Source of the DNA: Flavobacterium sp. RSP15
GTDB taxonomy: Bacteria > Bacteroidota > Bacteroidia > Flavobacteriales > Flavobacteriaceae
DNA length: 64,000 nt
Direction of reading: 5' to 3'
Assembly (NCBI RefSeq): GCF_003968755.1
Contig: NZ_RYDL01000004.1
Span: forward strand, 166,499-230,498
Shown here piece by piece: positions 57,401 through 63,891 of this stretch. The stretch's first letter is position 1. Every line of letters starts with the position of its first letter. Below the pieces are notes generated by a model that saw only the letters and a program-made list of their open reading frames with translations, did not search any database and was not told where the DNA came from. The position numbers were made by a program, and so were the translations under genes.

Positions 57401-57520
57401 TGTTACCGTCGCAAAAGCGGAAGGGGTGATTGTTGCGGCATGGGCAGGAAAATCGCATAAGCAAATTCCTAAAAGCAAAGGAATCGCCGGCCATCCCTTG
57501 TAAAATGAAAATATATTCAT
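54500..57520 (-). CDS. SusC/RagA family TonB-linked outer membrane protein
   Basis: The 1,006-residue protein has a signal peptide (PAIPLLLGICLCDFPAHA), a carboxypeptidase-regulatory-like domain (QISGTVTDGTNPLAGVTISI), a plug (KIRGKNSLRADGNQPLYIID, ESIEVLKDADATAIYGSRGA) and a barrel ending VNAVGVKLTF. It is first of the SusC-SusD-S9 operon and converges on the DUF6520 gene. The likely substrate class, from the peptidase partner, is peptides or glycopeptides. The gene has higher GC than the defence genes. Confidence 0.94.
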   Translation of the reverse strand: MNIFSFYKGWPAIPLLLGICLCDFPAHAATITPSAFATVTKKIIPQQQVQISGTVTDGTNPLAGVTISIKGKATAGTISDFNGNYMLTASADDIVVFSFMGFLTITESINGRKILNVQLQEDATQLQEVKINAGYYSVKEKERTGSIARITAKDIEKQPVTNVLATMQGRMAGVDIVQDSGSPGGSFTIKIRGKNSLRADGNQPLYIIDGVPYSSETIGSIATSGTAPTLTSPLNSINPSDVESIEVLKDADATAIYGSRGAYGVVLITTKKGKAGVTRFSINSSSSFGTVTDTPKLMNTQQYLAMRKQALVNDGVTVYPSSAYDVNGTWSPNRYTDWQDKLIGGTAKIYTLQGSVSGGSAKTYYLLSGNYRTETTVFPGDFKYTKGSGHFSMHHISDDERFKITFSTNYTSQNNNQPAIDLTAVSRTLAPNAPDLYDSNGALNWENGTWTNPLAGLQSEVESRINDLVANTVLSYRFMPNLEFKTSFGFTDLDNNESRTQPSTMYNPSFGLGSKSSSIATNFTNRSSWIVEPQIHYNMAIRKGRFEALLGSTLQNQRTERLYQFGYGFASNSLIHDLASATTKAVRLSDVTIYKYQALFARLNYTWDSRYILNLTGRRDGSSRFGPGKQFGTFGAVGTAWLFSNEAFLKDNSILSFGKLRASYGITGNDQIGDYQFLDTYISTGNNYQGTIGLQPTRLFNPEFGWESNKKFEIALETGFLKDRIFLTTAYYFNRSSNQLVGAPLPGTTGFSSLYGNLDATVENSGYELTLRTVNLTGEHIEWSTNFNISVNRNKLISFPGLKSSTYANTYVVGEPTSIIKVYHYTGMNSITGVYEFEDINGDGITTALGDRKALADLTPSYFGGLSNQFRYRGVQLDFLFQFVKQEAFGALPGVPGTLVNQLASVADSATQQPYTAGKNGSVITAYYRFGTSDGALQDASYVRLKNISLTYDLPLKLSQGLRCQLYWQGQNLLTFTKYTNGDPEFKFGGYLPPLRVNAVGVKLTF

Positions 57521-57604
57521 AATTTTGGTTTAGTTAAATGAAACGTTAGTTTTGTTAGCATTGGTCCTCTATGCAGTTGTCCAGACGGTTGGAGGGCCTT
57601 TTTT

Positions 57605-57689
57605 GTCATTGCGAGGCGTTGCGAGGCACGAAGCAAAGCAATCTCATTTCGAGGTTCGACGCACCCGAGAGAAGCAAAGCAATCTCAAT
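57605..57689. repeat. Dispersed GTCATTGCGAGG...GAAGCAATCTC repeat
   Basis: GTCATTGCGAGGCGTTGCGA begins a block ending GAAGCAAAGCAATCTCA, with the GAAGCAAAGCAATCTCA end duplicated (57630-57646 and 57671-57687). This intergenic repeat type is common in Bacteroidota genomes and can fold into a hairpin. A GC-rich stem GGTCCTC/GAGGGCC followed by T lies just before it (about 57563-57604). Confidence 0.65.
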
Positions 57690-58109
57690 ATTATTATTCT
57701 ATCATAGGCATAATTTTTAATTAGATTTATATTCTACGTTCTTGTCTCTATATTCTACGTTCTAAATTCTTTAACCCAATTCAAAATTTAAAATAATTAA
57801 TAACCTCTATTCACCTGACGATGTGAATTTTAACATCAGTTCAGTTCACGCTATTATAACCATAAAACCACATGAACATCGTTGCTATAAAAAGTATAAT
57901 TATTCCTATTTGTATTTGTTTGTAGTATTTCATAGTAAAAATTTAGATGTTGTAAATCCAGTTGTATTGCTAGGGTAATTTGGTGTAAGAATTATATAAA
58001 GGAAGATTGATTTTTTGCATTATTGCCATCACTCTTCATCACAATTCAAAATTTAAAATAAAAATGACTTCTTTATTATTGTCTTTTGCTTCTCACAATT
58101 CACAATTAT
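57690..58109. other. Gene-poor stretch
   Basis: AT-rich DNA upstream of the SusC operon. Apart from the possible 30-residue peptide, I see repeated CAAAATTTAAAAT and ACAATTCA motifs but no gene. Confidence 0.4.
57841..57933 (-). CDS. Possible 30-residue single-span membrane peptide
   Basis: An ATG at 57933 opens a 30-codon frame: MKYYKQIQIGIIILFIATMF then a short WFYGYNSVN tail. One hydrophobic helix with a basic N-terminus is plausible for a small membrane peptide. No family is recognised, and chance is possible because the region is AT-rich. Confidence 0.3.
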   Translation of the reverse strand: MKYYKQIQIGIIILFIATMFMWFYGYNSVN

Positions 58110-58161
58110 AAAAAAAGAACCTGCACTGAAACACTAACTCAAAATAAAGAAACAGCACAGG
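58110..58161 (-). terminator. Minus-strand terminator of a short transcript
   Basis: On the minus strand CCTGTGCTG (58161-58153) pairs with CAGTGCAGG (58128-58120), followed by TTCTTTTTTT. It follows the small frame at 58184-58366. Confidence 0.7.
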
Positions 58162-58183
58162 CATTAAATAAATAGTATTTTTT

Positions 58184-58366
58184 TTATTTCATAGTTATGG
58201 TTTTTTTAGCGGTTAAAACTGCTGCGAGACTATGAAAAAGGAAGAAGCGGTGCTGAGAATGAAGTTGAGTATTGCCAAAATAGTTGCCAAAAAATGGCAT
58301 GGAACTCAGCTTATATCGCTCCAAGGTACTGGTATACCCGCACACGAATAAGTGAGCCCACGCCAT
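58184..58366 (-). CDS. Small 60-residue frame starting inside a long hairpin, doubtful
   Basis: The frame starts MAWAHLFVCGYTSTLERYKL and ends AKKTITMK. Its ATG lies in the eight-base apical loop (58363-58370) of the long palindrome, and its end is followed by a terminator, so the unit could be a structured leader with a small peptide or simply a noncoding RNA. The sequence is not recognisable as a protein family. Confidence 0.3.
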   Translation of the reverse strand: MAWAHLFVCGYTSTLERYKLSSMPFFGNYFGNTQLHSQHRFFLFHSLAAVLTAKKTITMK

Positions 58367-58434
58367 GAGACGTGAGCATCTTACTTATCATCTCGCGTGC
58401 TAAAAGTACCAGTTTTTGGAACGAGATTCTAAGC
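58309..58434. other. Long imperfect palindrome, about 126 bp
   Basis: Collinear paired blocks fold the whole segment: GCTTA 58309-58313 with TAAGC 58430-58434; TCCAA 58320-58324 with TTGGA 58416-58420; ACTGGTA 58328-58334 with TACCAGT 58407-58413; GCACACG 58340-58346 with CGCGTGC 58394-58400 (one mismatch); ATAAGT 58348-58353 with ACTTAT 58383-58388; GCCCACG 58356-58362 with CGTGAGC 58371-58377 (one T opposite G). The paired positions stay nearly in register throughout. It could be a structured RNA, a mobile-element end or a folded single-stranded DNA site. Confidence 0.75.
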
Positions 58435-58550
58435 GAATGCTTCAAATATTTTTATATGAAGAATCGCAAAATTATTTATTTAAATGCTCAATGCAAATAT
58501 TATTTAATAATAATTTCAATATTAAACAAATATAACAAAAAAAAGTTATT

Positions 58551-58570
58551 TGTTATAAGTTCTTATAACA
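58551..58570. promoter_or_regulatory. Palindromic operator before XRE gene
   Basis: TGTTATAAGTTCTTATAACA is a 9+2+9 palindrome, 43 bases before the XRE start. Extra TATAAC/GTTAT half-sites lie at about 58531, 58545 and 58585. Probably the autoregulatory site of the XRE protein. Confidence 0.6.
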
Positions 58571-58613
58571 TTTTTTAAAAAAAATATAACGCCTTTTGTT
58601 TAAAAGCTAAAAA

Positions 58614-58841
58614 ATGGACAAACATAAGGAAGAGAAGTTAAAAAAATTCGGTTTGCATATCAAGAAACTTCGCACTGACTTAAATTTGAGTCAAGATAAT
58701 GTTGCCTTAAATAGTGATAAACTTATTAAAGCCACAATAAGTGATATTGAAAATGGCAAAAGAAATTTATCTTTTACAACACTTTTAGATTTAGCAAAAG
58801 GACTTGGAAAACACCCAAGAGAATTATTAGATTTTGATTAA
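58614..58841 (+). CDS. XRE-family helix-turn-helix regulator
   Basis: A 75-residue single-domain HTH protein: LHIKKLRTDLNLSQDNVALN, then LIKATISDIENGKRNLSFTT and LLDLAKGLGKHPRELLDF. It is the Cro/CI type without extra domain. The palindromic TGTTATAAG site in front of it suggests autoregulation. It opens the right-hand defence island and may control it, although a terminator follows the gene directly. Confidence 0.9.
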   Translation: MDKHKEEKLKKFGLHIKKLRTDLNLSQDNVALNSDKLIKATISDIENGKRNLSFTTLLDLAKGLGKHPRELLDFD

Positions 58842-58853
58842 GATAACTAACAT

Positions 58854-58905
58854 TTTAAAGAGTTAAAAAAGGATGCTATTATGCATTTTTTTTTAACTCT
58901 TTAAA
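58854..58905 (+). terminator. Terminator after XRE gene
   Basis: TTTAAAGAGTTAAAAAA pairs with TTTTTTAACTCTTTAAA around an inner GATGC/GCAT hairpin. The long A/T stem is bidirectional. Confidence 0.8.
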
Positions 58906-58998
58906 TTCTCCCAAATTGCATATTGAATTTCCAGAATTGCATAGCATTCTAAAATACAAAATCATTTATTGCATTCTTTTAATTTAAGAATACAGCAA

Positions 58999-59121
58999 AT
59001 GAAATGGTATGAAATTATAGGGTTAATTGTGGTATGGGTTTTAGGTCTTTATGTGACAGGGAAGTTTTATAAGCATGTGAGGGATAGGCATTATAATGGT
59101 AGCTGGAGACGAAAGAAATGA
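58999..59121 (+). CDS. Small 40-residue membrane protein
   Basis: An ATG at 58999 opens a 40-codon frame: MKWYEIIGLIVVWVLGLYVT forms one transmembrane helix, and the tail GKFYKHVRDRHYNGSWRRKK is strongly basic. Coding character is supported by the sharp hydrophobic/basic layout. No family is recognised. It lies alone between the XRE gene and the ABC-3C operon; the flanking 59122-59386 holds no other gene. Confidence 0.5.
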   Translation: MKWYEIIGLIVVWVLGLYVTGKFYKHVRDRHYNGSWRRKK

Positions 59122-59386
59122 AAAATATGCCGCATTAGAATTAGCTTACTATTATACTCTTTAATTAAAGTCAAAATATCACTAAATGTGGGTATTGTAA
59201 CAATAGTTTTAAAAGTCTTTATTTACGAACTAGAATATATAGCTTCAGATATGGTAAAACTTTAAAAAAAGCGTTACTTGTTGATGTTATATACAAGTTG
59301 GGTGCAAGCCTATAAGAGACACGAGACAAGAAATAAATTGAAATTTTTAAAGACAGTTTTTTAGAATAAGTATCTTTACAACCAAA

Positions 59387-60313
59387 ATGGACAACAGACA
59401 AACCTACATATCAATAATTACCAAGAGAATAACCTATCTTCAAAAAGAAGTGGAGAATTTTAATTCTCTAAATTTAACTGATATCAACGTTTTTGCTGAA
59501 AACTTCTATCGTGACTTATTCAACCTAATTGGGTTTGAATTTAACAATACAAATTTTGAAAACAATAATTTCGCTCATATAGACCTAATTGACACTGTTA
59601 ATAAACAAGCAATTCAGGTTACCTCTCAAAATGACAATACCAAAATAAAGGAAACGATTGATGGATTTTTCGCAAAGCCAGAAAACAAAAATTATAAATT
59701 ACAAATATTACTCATCTCAAAAGAGGCCAAAGATTACAGGACAAAATTTGGAAAAAAATTTAATCATAAAGAAGATGTTTTAGATATCAAAAGACTTCTA
59801 GCAATCATCAATGACATTAAAGAAATTGAAACTATTAAGGATATAGCAGATTTCTTGGACAAGAATATATTGACCGAAAGGCTTAAAACAGAATGTTCAG
59901 AAGTTGAAACAATTATGATGCTTATAAATTATCTTAGTTTAAATAAGAACAGAGTAATTATTGACAAAGCAGTTAATGTTGACCCAAAAAACAAAATTGA
60001 AAATAGGTTTAGTGAGCATTCAGACTACATTAAACAACAATATTCAGAATTATATGCCAAATACAACGGAGCCTTGGTTGAAGCAACATCAAAAATTGAT
60101 GGTGTAGAAGCCGAAATAATTTCAGATTTTTTGAAGGATGAAAGCGATATAATATTAACAAAAGAAAATAATAACCCAAAACTTGCTCTCTATTCTCTTG
60201 TTGAACTATTTTATGGAAAACTTTCTTCTAATGGTGTTAAGTTTGACAAACAAGCGATAAAGTTTTACTTACTTGATGAATTAATTAAATGCAATGTTTT
60301 TCCAAACAAATAA
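59387..60313 (+). CDS. ABC-3C system SMEK-domain protein
   Basis: The 308-residue protein begins with a SMEK-type domain: YISIITKRITYLQKEVENFN, then FAENFYRDLFNLI, AHIDLIDTVNKQAIQVTSQN and KIKETIDGFFAK. SMEK is a nuclease-related N-terminal domain found as effector part of ABC-three-component (ABC-3C) conflict systems. A central helical part follows and the C-terminus (about 200-308, YIKQQYSELYAKYNGALVEA) is likely the ABC-3C C-terminal domain that binds the partner. It is first in a tight three-gene operon with three bases before the next gene. Antiphage function is inferred from family. Confidence 0.85.
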   Translation: MDNRQTYISIITKRITYLQKEVENFNSLNLTDINVFAENFYRDLFNLIGFEFNNTNFENNNFAHIDLIDTVNKQAIQVTSQNDNTKIKETIDGFFAKPENKNYKLQILLISKEAKDYRTKFGKKFNHKEDVLDIKRLLAIINDIKEIETIKDIADFLDKNILTERLKTECSEVETIMMLINYLSLNKNRVIIDKAVNVDPKNKIENRFSEHSDYIKQQYSELYAKYNGALVEATSKIDGVEAEIISDFLKDESDIILTKENNNPKLALYSLVELFYGKLSSNGVKFDKQAIKFYLLDELIKCNVFPNK

Positions 60314-60316
60314 TAT

Positions 60317-60556
60317 ATGTTAGTATCTAAAGACGAAAATTTAAAGACTTCTTCCGTTTATGTTGCCTCTCTGATTTTGAAACAGATTCAGAAACAGAAA
60401 GTCGATAAGATTTCTATTTTCGAGGTATCTAAAGAACTAAAGAAACATAATATATCTCGTTATAGGCATTTATTTTTTGGTCTTGCATTTTTGTATTCAT
60501 CAGGAATAATTGATTTTAAAGAACCATTTATCTACATCAAAAACAAGAATGATTAA
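60317..60556 (+). CDS. ABC-3C middle component
   Basis: A 79-residue protein with a winged-helix-like pattern: SVYVASLILKQIQKQKVDKI, SIFEVSKELKKHNISRY and FGLAFLYSSGIIDFKEPFIY. Small winged-helix adaptors called middle components (MC) lie between the effector and the ATPase in ABC-3C systems, and this has exactly that position. The subfamily (MC number) is not certain. Its stop overlaps the ATPase start by eight bases. Confidence 0.75.
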   Translation: MLVSKDENLKTSSVYVASLILKQIQKQKVDKISIFEVSKELKKHNISRYRHLFFGLAFLYSSGIIDFKEPFIYIKNKND

Positions 60557-62276
60557 AATCAATAGACTATACAGTGAGCCTGAAATATTCACCCCAATCT
60601 CATTCGATTTTGGAGTTAATATCATTATGGGTGAAAAATCAGAAAAAACAAATAAAAAAATTGGAGTTGGAAAATCTGTTTGCATAGAATTTATAAACTT
60701 TTGTCTTTTAAAAAGGATTTCTGACAGCCGACTAAACCTAATACCGAAAAAAAACGCTGAGATTATTGAAAGCCAAATAAAATTGGACTTTGATTTTAAT
60801 AATAAGAAGGTAATCATTTCTCGTTCTATTAGTAAACCTGATCAGGTATCAATTCAAATAGATGGAGAGAATATTCATTTTGATAAGCTTGATGACGCTT
60901 CAGAATATCTTGGTAATCTATACTTTGAAAAATATCCAGCAAATACAAAAAGGCTGAGTTTTAGAAATTTATTACAACCGATAATTCGAGATGAACGCTC
61001 TGAGTTTAAAGACTTAATAAAATGTTTTGATACTAACAAGTCTATTCCATCGGATTATAGTCCACATCTTTTCTTTTTAAATGTAGGTCTTCAAAAATAT
61101 ACAGAGATTAAATATTTAAATGATGATTTAAAAAAGAAAAATACTTTTTACTCAGAAACTAAAAAGCTTGTAACAAATAACAATGAAATTAAAATTCAAG
61201 ATGCCAAAGCACACTTAAATGAATTAGAAAGCGAAGTTGGAAAAGTTAATAAGGCTGTTGAACAGTTGAAAACCAATGAATCATTTGAATTAATACAAGA
61301 AGACTTGGTGAAGTTAGAAGCAAAGTTAGCAGATTTGAGAACCAAACAACAAGCAATTAAATTTGAGATTAAGCAAATAGATTCATTTCCTAAACCAGAA
61401 AGTATTAATGAAAATGAAATTCAAATAATTTTTAATCAATTCAAGAAAGGCCTTGGTGATTTAGTTGAGAGGTCTTTGGATGATTTAAAAGAGTTTAAAA
61501 ATAAAATTGATGGTTTTAGAAACTCAATTGTAAATGACCGCTTGATAAGTTTGAAATCTGAACTTTCTCAAATTAATTCAATTGTCAGAAAACTTGATGA
61601 AGAATATTCTGAAAAGATTTCCTTATTGGACAATGGCGAAGTTCTAAAAGATCTAAAGACTTCAATTAGAGTATTTAATGAGAAGAATAGAGAACTAAAT
61701 AATTTACGTTCCTTGATTCAAAAATATGATGAATCAGAAAGGGACAAGAAGAAACTTGAAGCGGAAAAAGCGGTTTTGATTTCAGACCTAGAAGAAGAAC
61801 TTTACAAAAATCAAGAAACATTAAAGAGTTTTAAAGAATCTATCCTAAGCATTCACGAGAGAATAATGGGTAATCGTGAAGCACACTTTGAAATAAAAAC
61901 AACAAAAAATCAAAGTGTTGTTGATTTTATAATGAGAACTGATGATGACGGCAGTCATTCTACAGAAAGAATGAAAGTATTTATATATGACATTTCACTA
62001 ATGTTGAATGAACATACAAGAAAAAACCATCCAAGATTCTTAATCCATGACAATATTTTTGAAGATGATGATTCAATAGAGAAAAGTTTGAATTTTTTAT
62101 TTGAATACAATAACAAAATGCCAAATGAATTTCAGTATATCGTTACACTCAATAGTGATTTGATTGAATCAGCCTCTAGAAACGGAAAATTATTATTTGA
62201 CATTGACGAATTAAAACGAGCTGTATTTACAAAGGACAATCGATTTTTAGGCTTGAAGTATAATGAAACTAAATAG
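60549..62276 (+). CDS. ABC-3C DUF2326 coiled-coil ATPase
   Basis: I choose the ATG at 60549 (MIKINRLYSEPEIF), which overlaps the previous stop (ATGATTAA), rather than the in-frame ATG at 60510. The product is an SMC/RecN-like ATPase of about 575 residues: N-terminal lobe with the P-loop variant GVGKSVCIEFINF, a long coiled coil (about residues 190-450, rich in E, K and L, with LNELESEVGKVNKAVEQLK), and a C-terminal DUF2326 lobe with FLIHDNIFEDDD as the Walker B region. It should sense invasion and trigger the SMEK effector. It closes the operon. Confidence 0.87.
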   Translation: MIKINRLYSEPEIFTPISFDFGVNIIMGEKSEKTNKKIGVGKSVCIEFINFCLLKRISDSRLNLIPKKNAEIIESQIKLDFDFNNKKVIISRSISKPDQVSIQIDGENIHFDKLDDASEYLGNLYFEKYPANTKRLSFRNLLQPIIRDERSEFKDLIKCFDTNKSIPSDYSPHLFFLNVGLQKYTEIKYLNDDLKKKNTFYSETKKLVTNNNEIKIQDAKAHLNELESEVGKVNKAVEQLKTNESFELIQEDLVKLEAKLADLRTKQQAIKFEIKQIDSFPKPESINENEIQIIFNQFKKGLGDLVERSLDDLKEFKNKIDGFRNSIVNDRLISLKSELSQINSIVRKLDEEYSEKISLLDNGEVLKDLKTSIRVFNEKNRELNNLRSLIQKYDESERDKKKLEAEKAVLISDLEEELYKNQETLKSFKESILSIHERIMGNREAHFEIKTTKNQSVVDFIMRTDDDGSHSTERMKVFIYDISLMLNEHTRKNHPRFLIHDNIFEDDDSIEKSLNFLFEYNNKMPNEFQYIVTLNSDLIESASRNGKLLFDIDELKRAVFTKDNRFLGLKYNETK

Positions 62277-62485
62277 AAAACAGAAGGCCAGCACCCAACA
62301 GTTAGAGTTGCGTGCACAGCACGAACAATGAAAGCTGTCTTGAACGGAACTAGAGGCAGATAAAAAGAAAATAATTGTACACTAAATTATCTATATTTAA
62401 TTTTTAACTAACAAAAAAAGCTCCGCGTGGAGGAAATTAGATATACTGACGTTGTGCATAATTTTAAGTAAAACCGTATAAAATC
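62277..62485. other. Gap after the ABC-3C operon
   Basis: Contains a GTTGCGTGCACAGCAC motif and a GGCCAGCACCCAACAGTTAG stretch that looks like cassette-junction DNA, but no folded site could be confirmed. No gene seen. Confidence 0.3.
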
Positions 62486-63271
62486 ATGATAATTGGAATC
62501 TCATCATTTTGCTGGCATTGTTTTAATGAAACTTCACAGACAAAAGAAGATTATGAAAAACTAAAAAAGGAGCTGCTTTCTGATGTCGATTATGAAGTTG
62601 AACTTAATGATGAAAATTTATATGAATTTATTTGCCCTAAAAATCATCGTTCATTAACACAACTTCAAGAACAAAAATTCGAAATATTATTTGACATTGC
62701 TTCATTAGCCTTAATTGATGGATATACAAAAGAAGCCGTTTCTAGTTATTCAAGTTCACTTGAAAGATTTATTGAATATTGTATTCTTATATTTTCATTA
62801 AAAAATTCGGTTACTATCGAATCTTTCATTAAAACGTGGAAACAAATGGCAAATCAATCCGAACGACAACTTGGAGCATTTTTAATTCTTTGTTTGCAAG
62901 AAGGAATGTCAAATCGAATAGAAGAACCAAGGTCAACATTCAGAAATAAAGTAATACATAAAGGTTATATTCCGTCATCAAAAGAAGCTATAGATTATGG
63001 TCAATACATAATGTCATTTATTCAAAACACTCTTAAAGATCTAAATCTAACAAGTAATGAATATTTACAGCAGGCGATGCGTATTCATCTAACAAAAAAT
63101 GGAGATAGACTACCAGAAAATGTGCGTTTAGCAAATGCATCTATGCCCACTATTATAAGCTTAAGAAGTGTACATGACAAAGATTACGGAAATATTTCGT
63201 TAATCGATGCCCTTAAGTCTGTAAAAGAAAATGGATTTTACAAACACTTTTATAGAAAGAAAATCCAATAA
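62486..63271 (+). CDS. Zinc-ribbon protein with HEPN-like R-x4-H motif
   Basis: The 261-residue protein starts with a putative zinc ligand set: Cys9, Cys12 (FCWHC), then Cys50 and His54 (FICPKNHR). Residues about 62-205 are all-helical and contain FRNKVIHKG with Arg153 and His158, the R-N-x3-H signature of HEPN RNases, followed by EAIDYGQYIMSFIQNTL. The end (after 205) is a basic tail. HEPN domains act as RNase effectors in many abortive infection and toxin systems, so a defence role is likely but unproven. No antitoxin-like partner is adjacent, and it stands alone after the ABC-3C operon. Confidence 0.65.
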   Translation: MIIGISSFCWHCFNETSQTKEDYEKLKKELLSDVDYEVELNDENLYEFICPKNHRSLTQLQEQKFEILFDIASLALIDGYTKEAVSSYSSSLERFIEYCILIFSLKNSVTIESFIKTWKQMANQSERQLGAFLILCLQEGMSNRIEEPRSTFRNKVIHKGYIPSSKEAIDYGQYIMSFIQNTLKDLNLTSNEYLQQAMRIHLTKNGDRLPENVRLANASMPTIISLRSVHDKDYGNISLIDALKSVKENGFYKHFYRKKIQ

Positions 63272-63380
63272 AAAAACTACTCAAAAGAAGTCACTATTTA
63301 ACGGAACCGCAGGTAGTTAAAAGTGAATAAATTTTCGGTTTTCCCCCAGCTAGCTTGAGCATTAAGTAACACAGGAGCTG

Positions 63381-63401
63381 GCACGAACGTCTCGCTCGTG
63401 C
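63381..63401. repeat. GCACGA...TCGTGC hairpin in gap
   Basis: GCACGA (63381-63386) pairs with TCGTGC (63396-63401). The motif GGCACGAACGTCTCGCTCGT is a type of dispersed repeat in these genomes. The surrounding 63272-63548 holds no gene. Confidence 0.5.
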
Positions 63402-63548
63402 GCACAATCAAAATCAATTAAGAGAAGTAACCCGCTTCACGAAGTGTTCGGCTCTTTGCTTCGATATAAATTTCAACTGTTTACGGAAAACCGTATTCAT
63501 TTAGAAGTTTAACATTGTAAATTTCAAAAAAATTAAATCTTAAAAAAA

Positions 63549-63818
63549 ATGGGAACAACAGTTATGAAAGTATTAATATCATATGATGTTAGTGCAAAAA
63601 ATCCAGAAGTAAAAGCTGCACTGCTAGCATTAAATTATTATGATCAATTTACATTAGGAACTGCTTCAAGAGTTTATCATTTACCCAATACAACTTTATG
63701 GCATCAAACAAAATCTTCTGATCAAGCAATGTCAGACATGAAAAAAGTTTGTGCCGATTTAAAAGTTACACTTGAAAAAGCAGTAGCAGTAAAGGCAGAT
63801 GAATTCGTAGGATTATAA
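63549..63818 (+). CDS. Small Cas2/VapD-like protein
   Basis: The 89-residue protein begins VMKVLISYDVSAKNPEVKAA, the beta-strand and Asp pattern of a ferredoxin-like Cas2/VapD fold (KVLISYDV followed by helix), then NYYDQFTLG, HLPNTTLWHQTKSS and a helix MKKVCADLKVTLEKAVAVK. No cas genes or CRISPR repeats are present. Small Cas2-like proteins act as RNase toxins (VapD) or unknown conflict proteins. It could start at Met1 or the in-frame Met6 (VMKVL). A TTCG-loop terminator follows immediately, so it is monocistronic. Confidence 0.55.
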   Translation: MGTTVMKVLISYDVSAKNPEVKAALLALNYYDQFTLGTASRVYHLPNTTLWHQTKSSDQAMSDMKKVCADLKVTLEKAVAVKADEFVGL

Positions 63819-63823
63819 TATGA

Positions 63824-63847
63824 ACTACTCTTCGGAGTGGTTTTTTT
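63824..63847 (+). terminator. Terminator with UUCG loop
   Basis: ACTACTC and GAGTGGT pair around TTCG, followed by TTTTTT, five bases after the stop codon. Confidence 0.9.
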
Positions 63848-63891
63848 GAAGCTTTTTTTAACAAAACAATTAAAATGTGAAATATGTGGAT

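Noticed and set aside
60510..60548. ATG at 60510 as start of the DUF2326 ATPase
   Set aside because: It would add 13 residues overlapping the middle-component gene by 47 bases; the ATG at 60549 begins the conserved MIKINRLYSEPE start and overlaps by only eight bases.
62277..62485. An integron-like cassette junction (GTTGCGTGC and GGCCAGCACCCAACAGTTAG)
   Set aside because: I could not find paired RYYYAAC/GTTRRRY arms folding into an attC hairpin.
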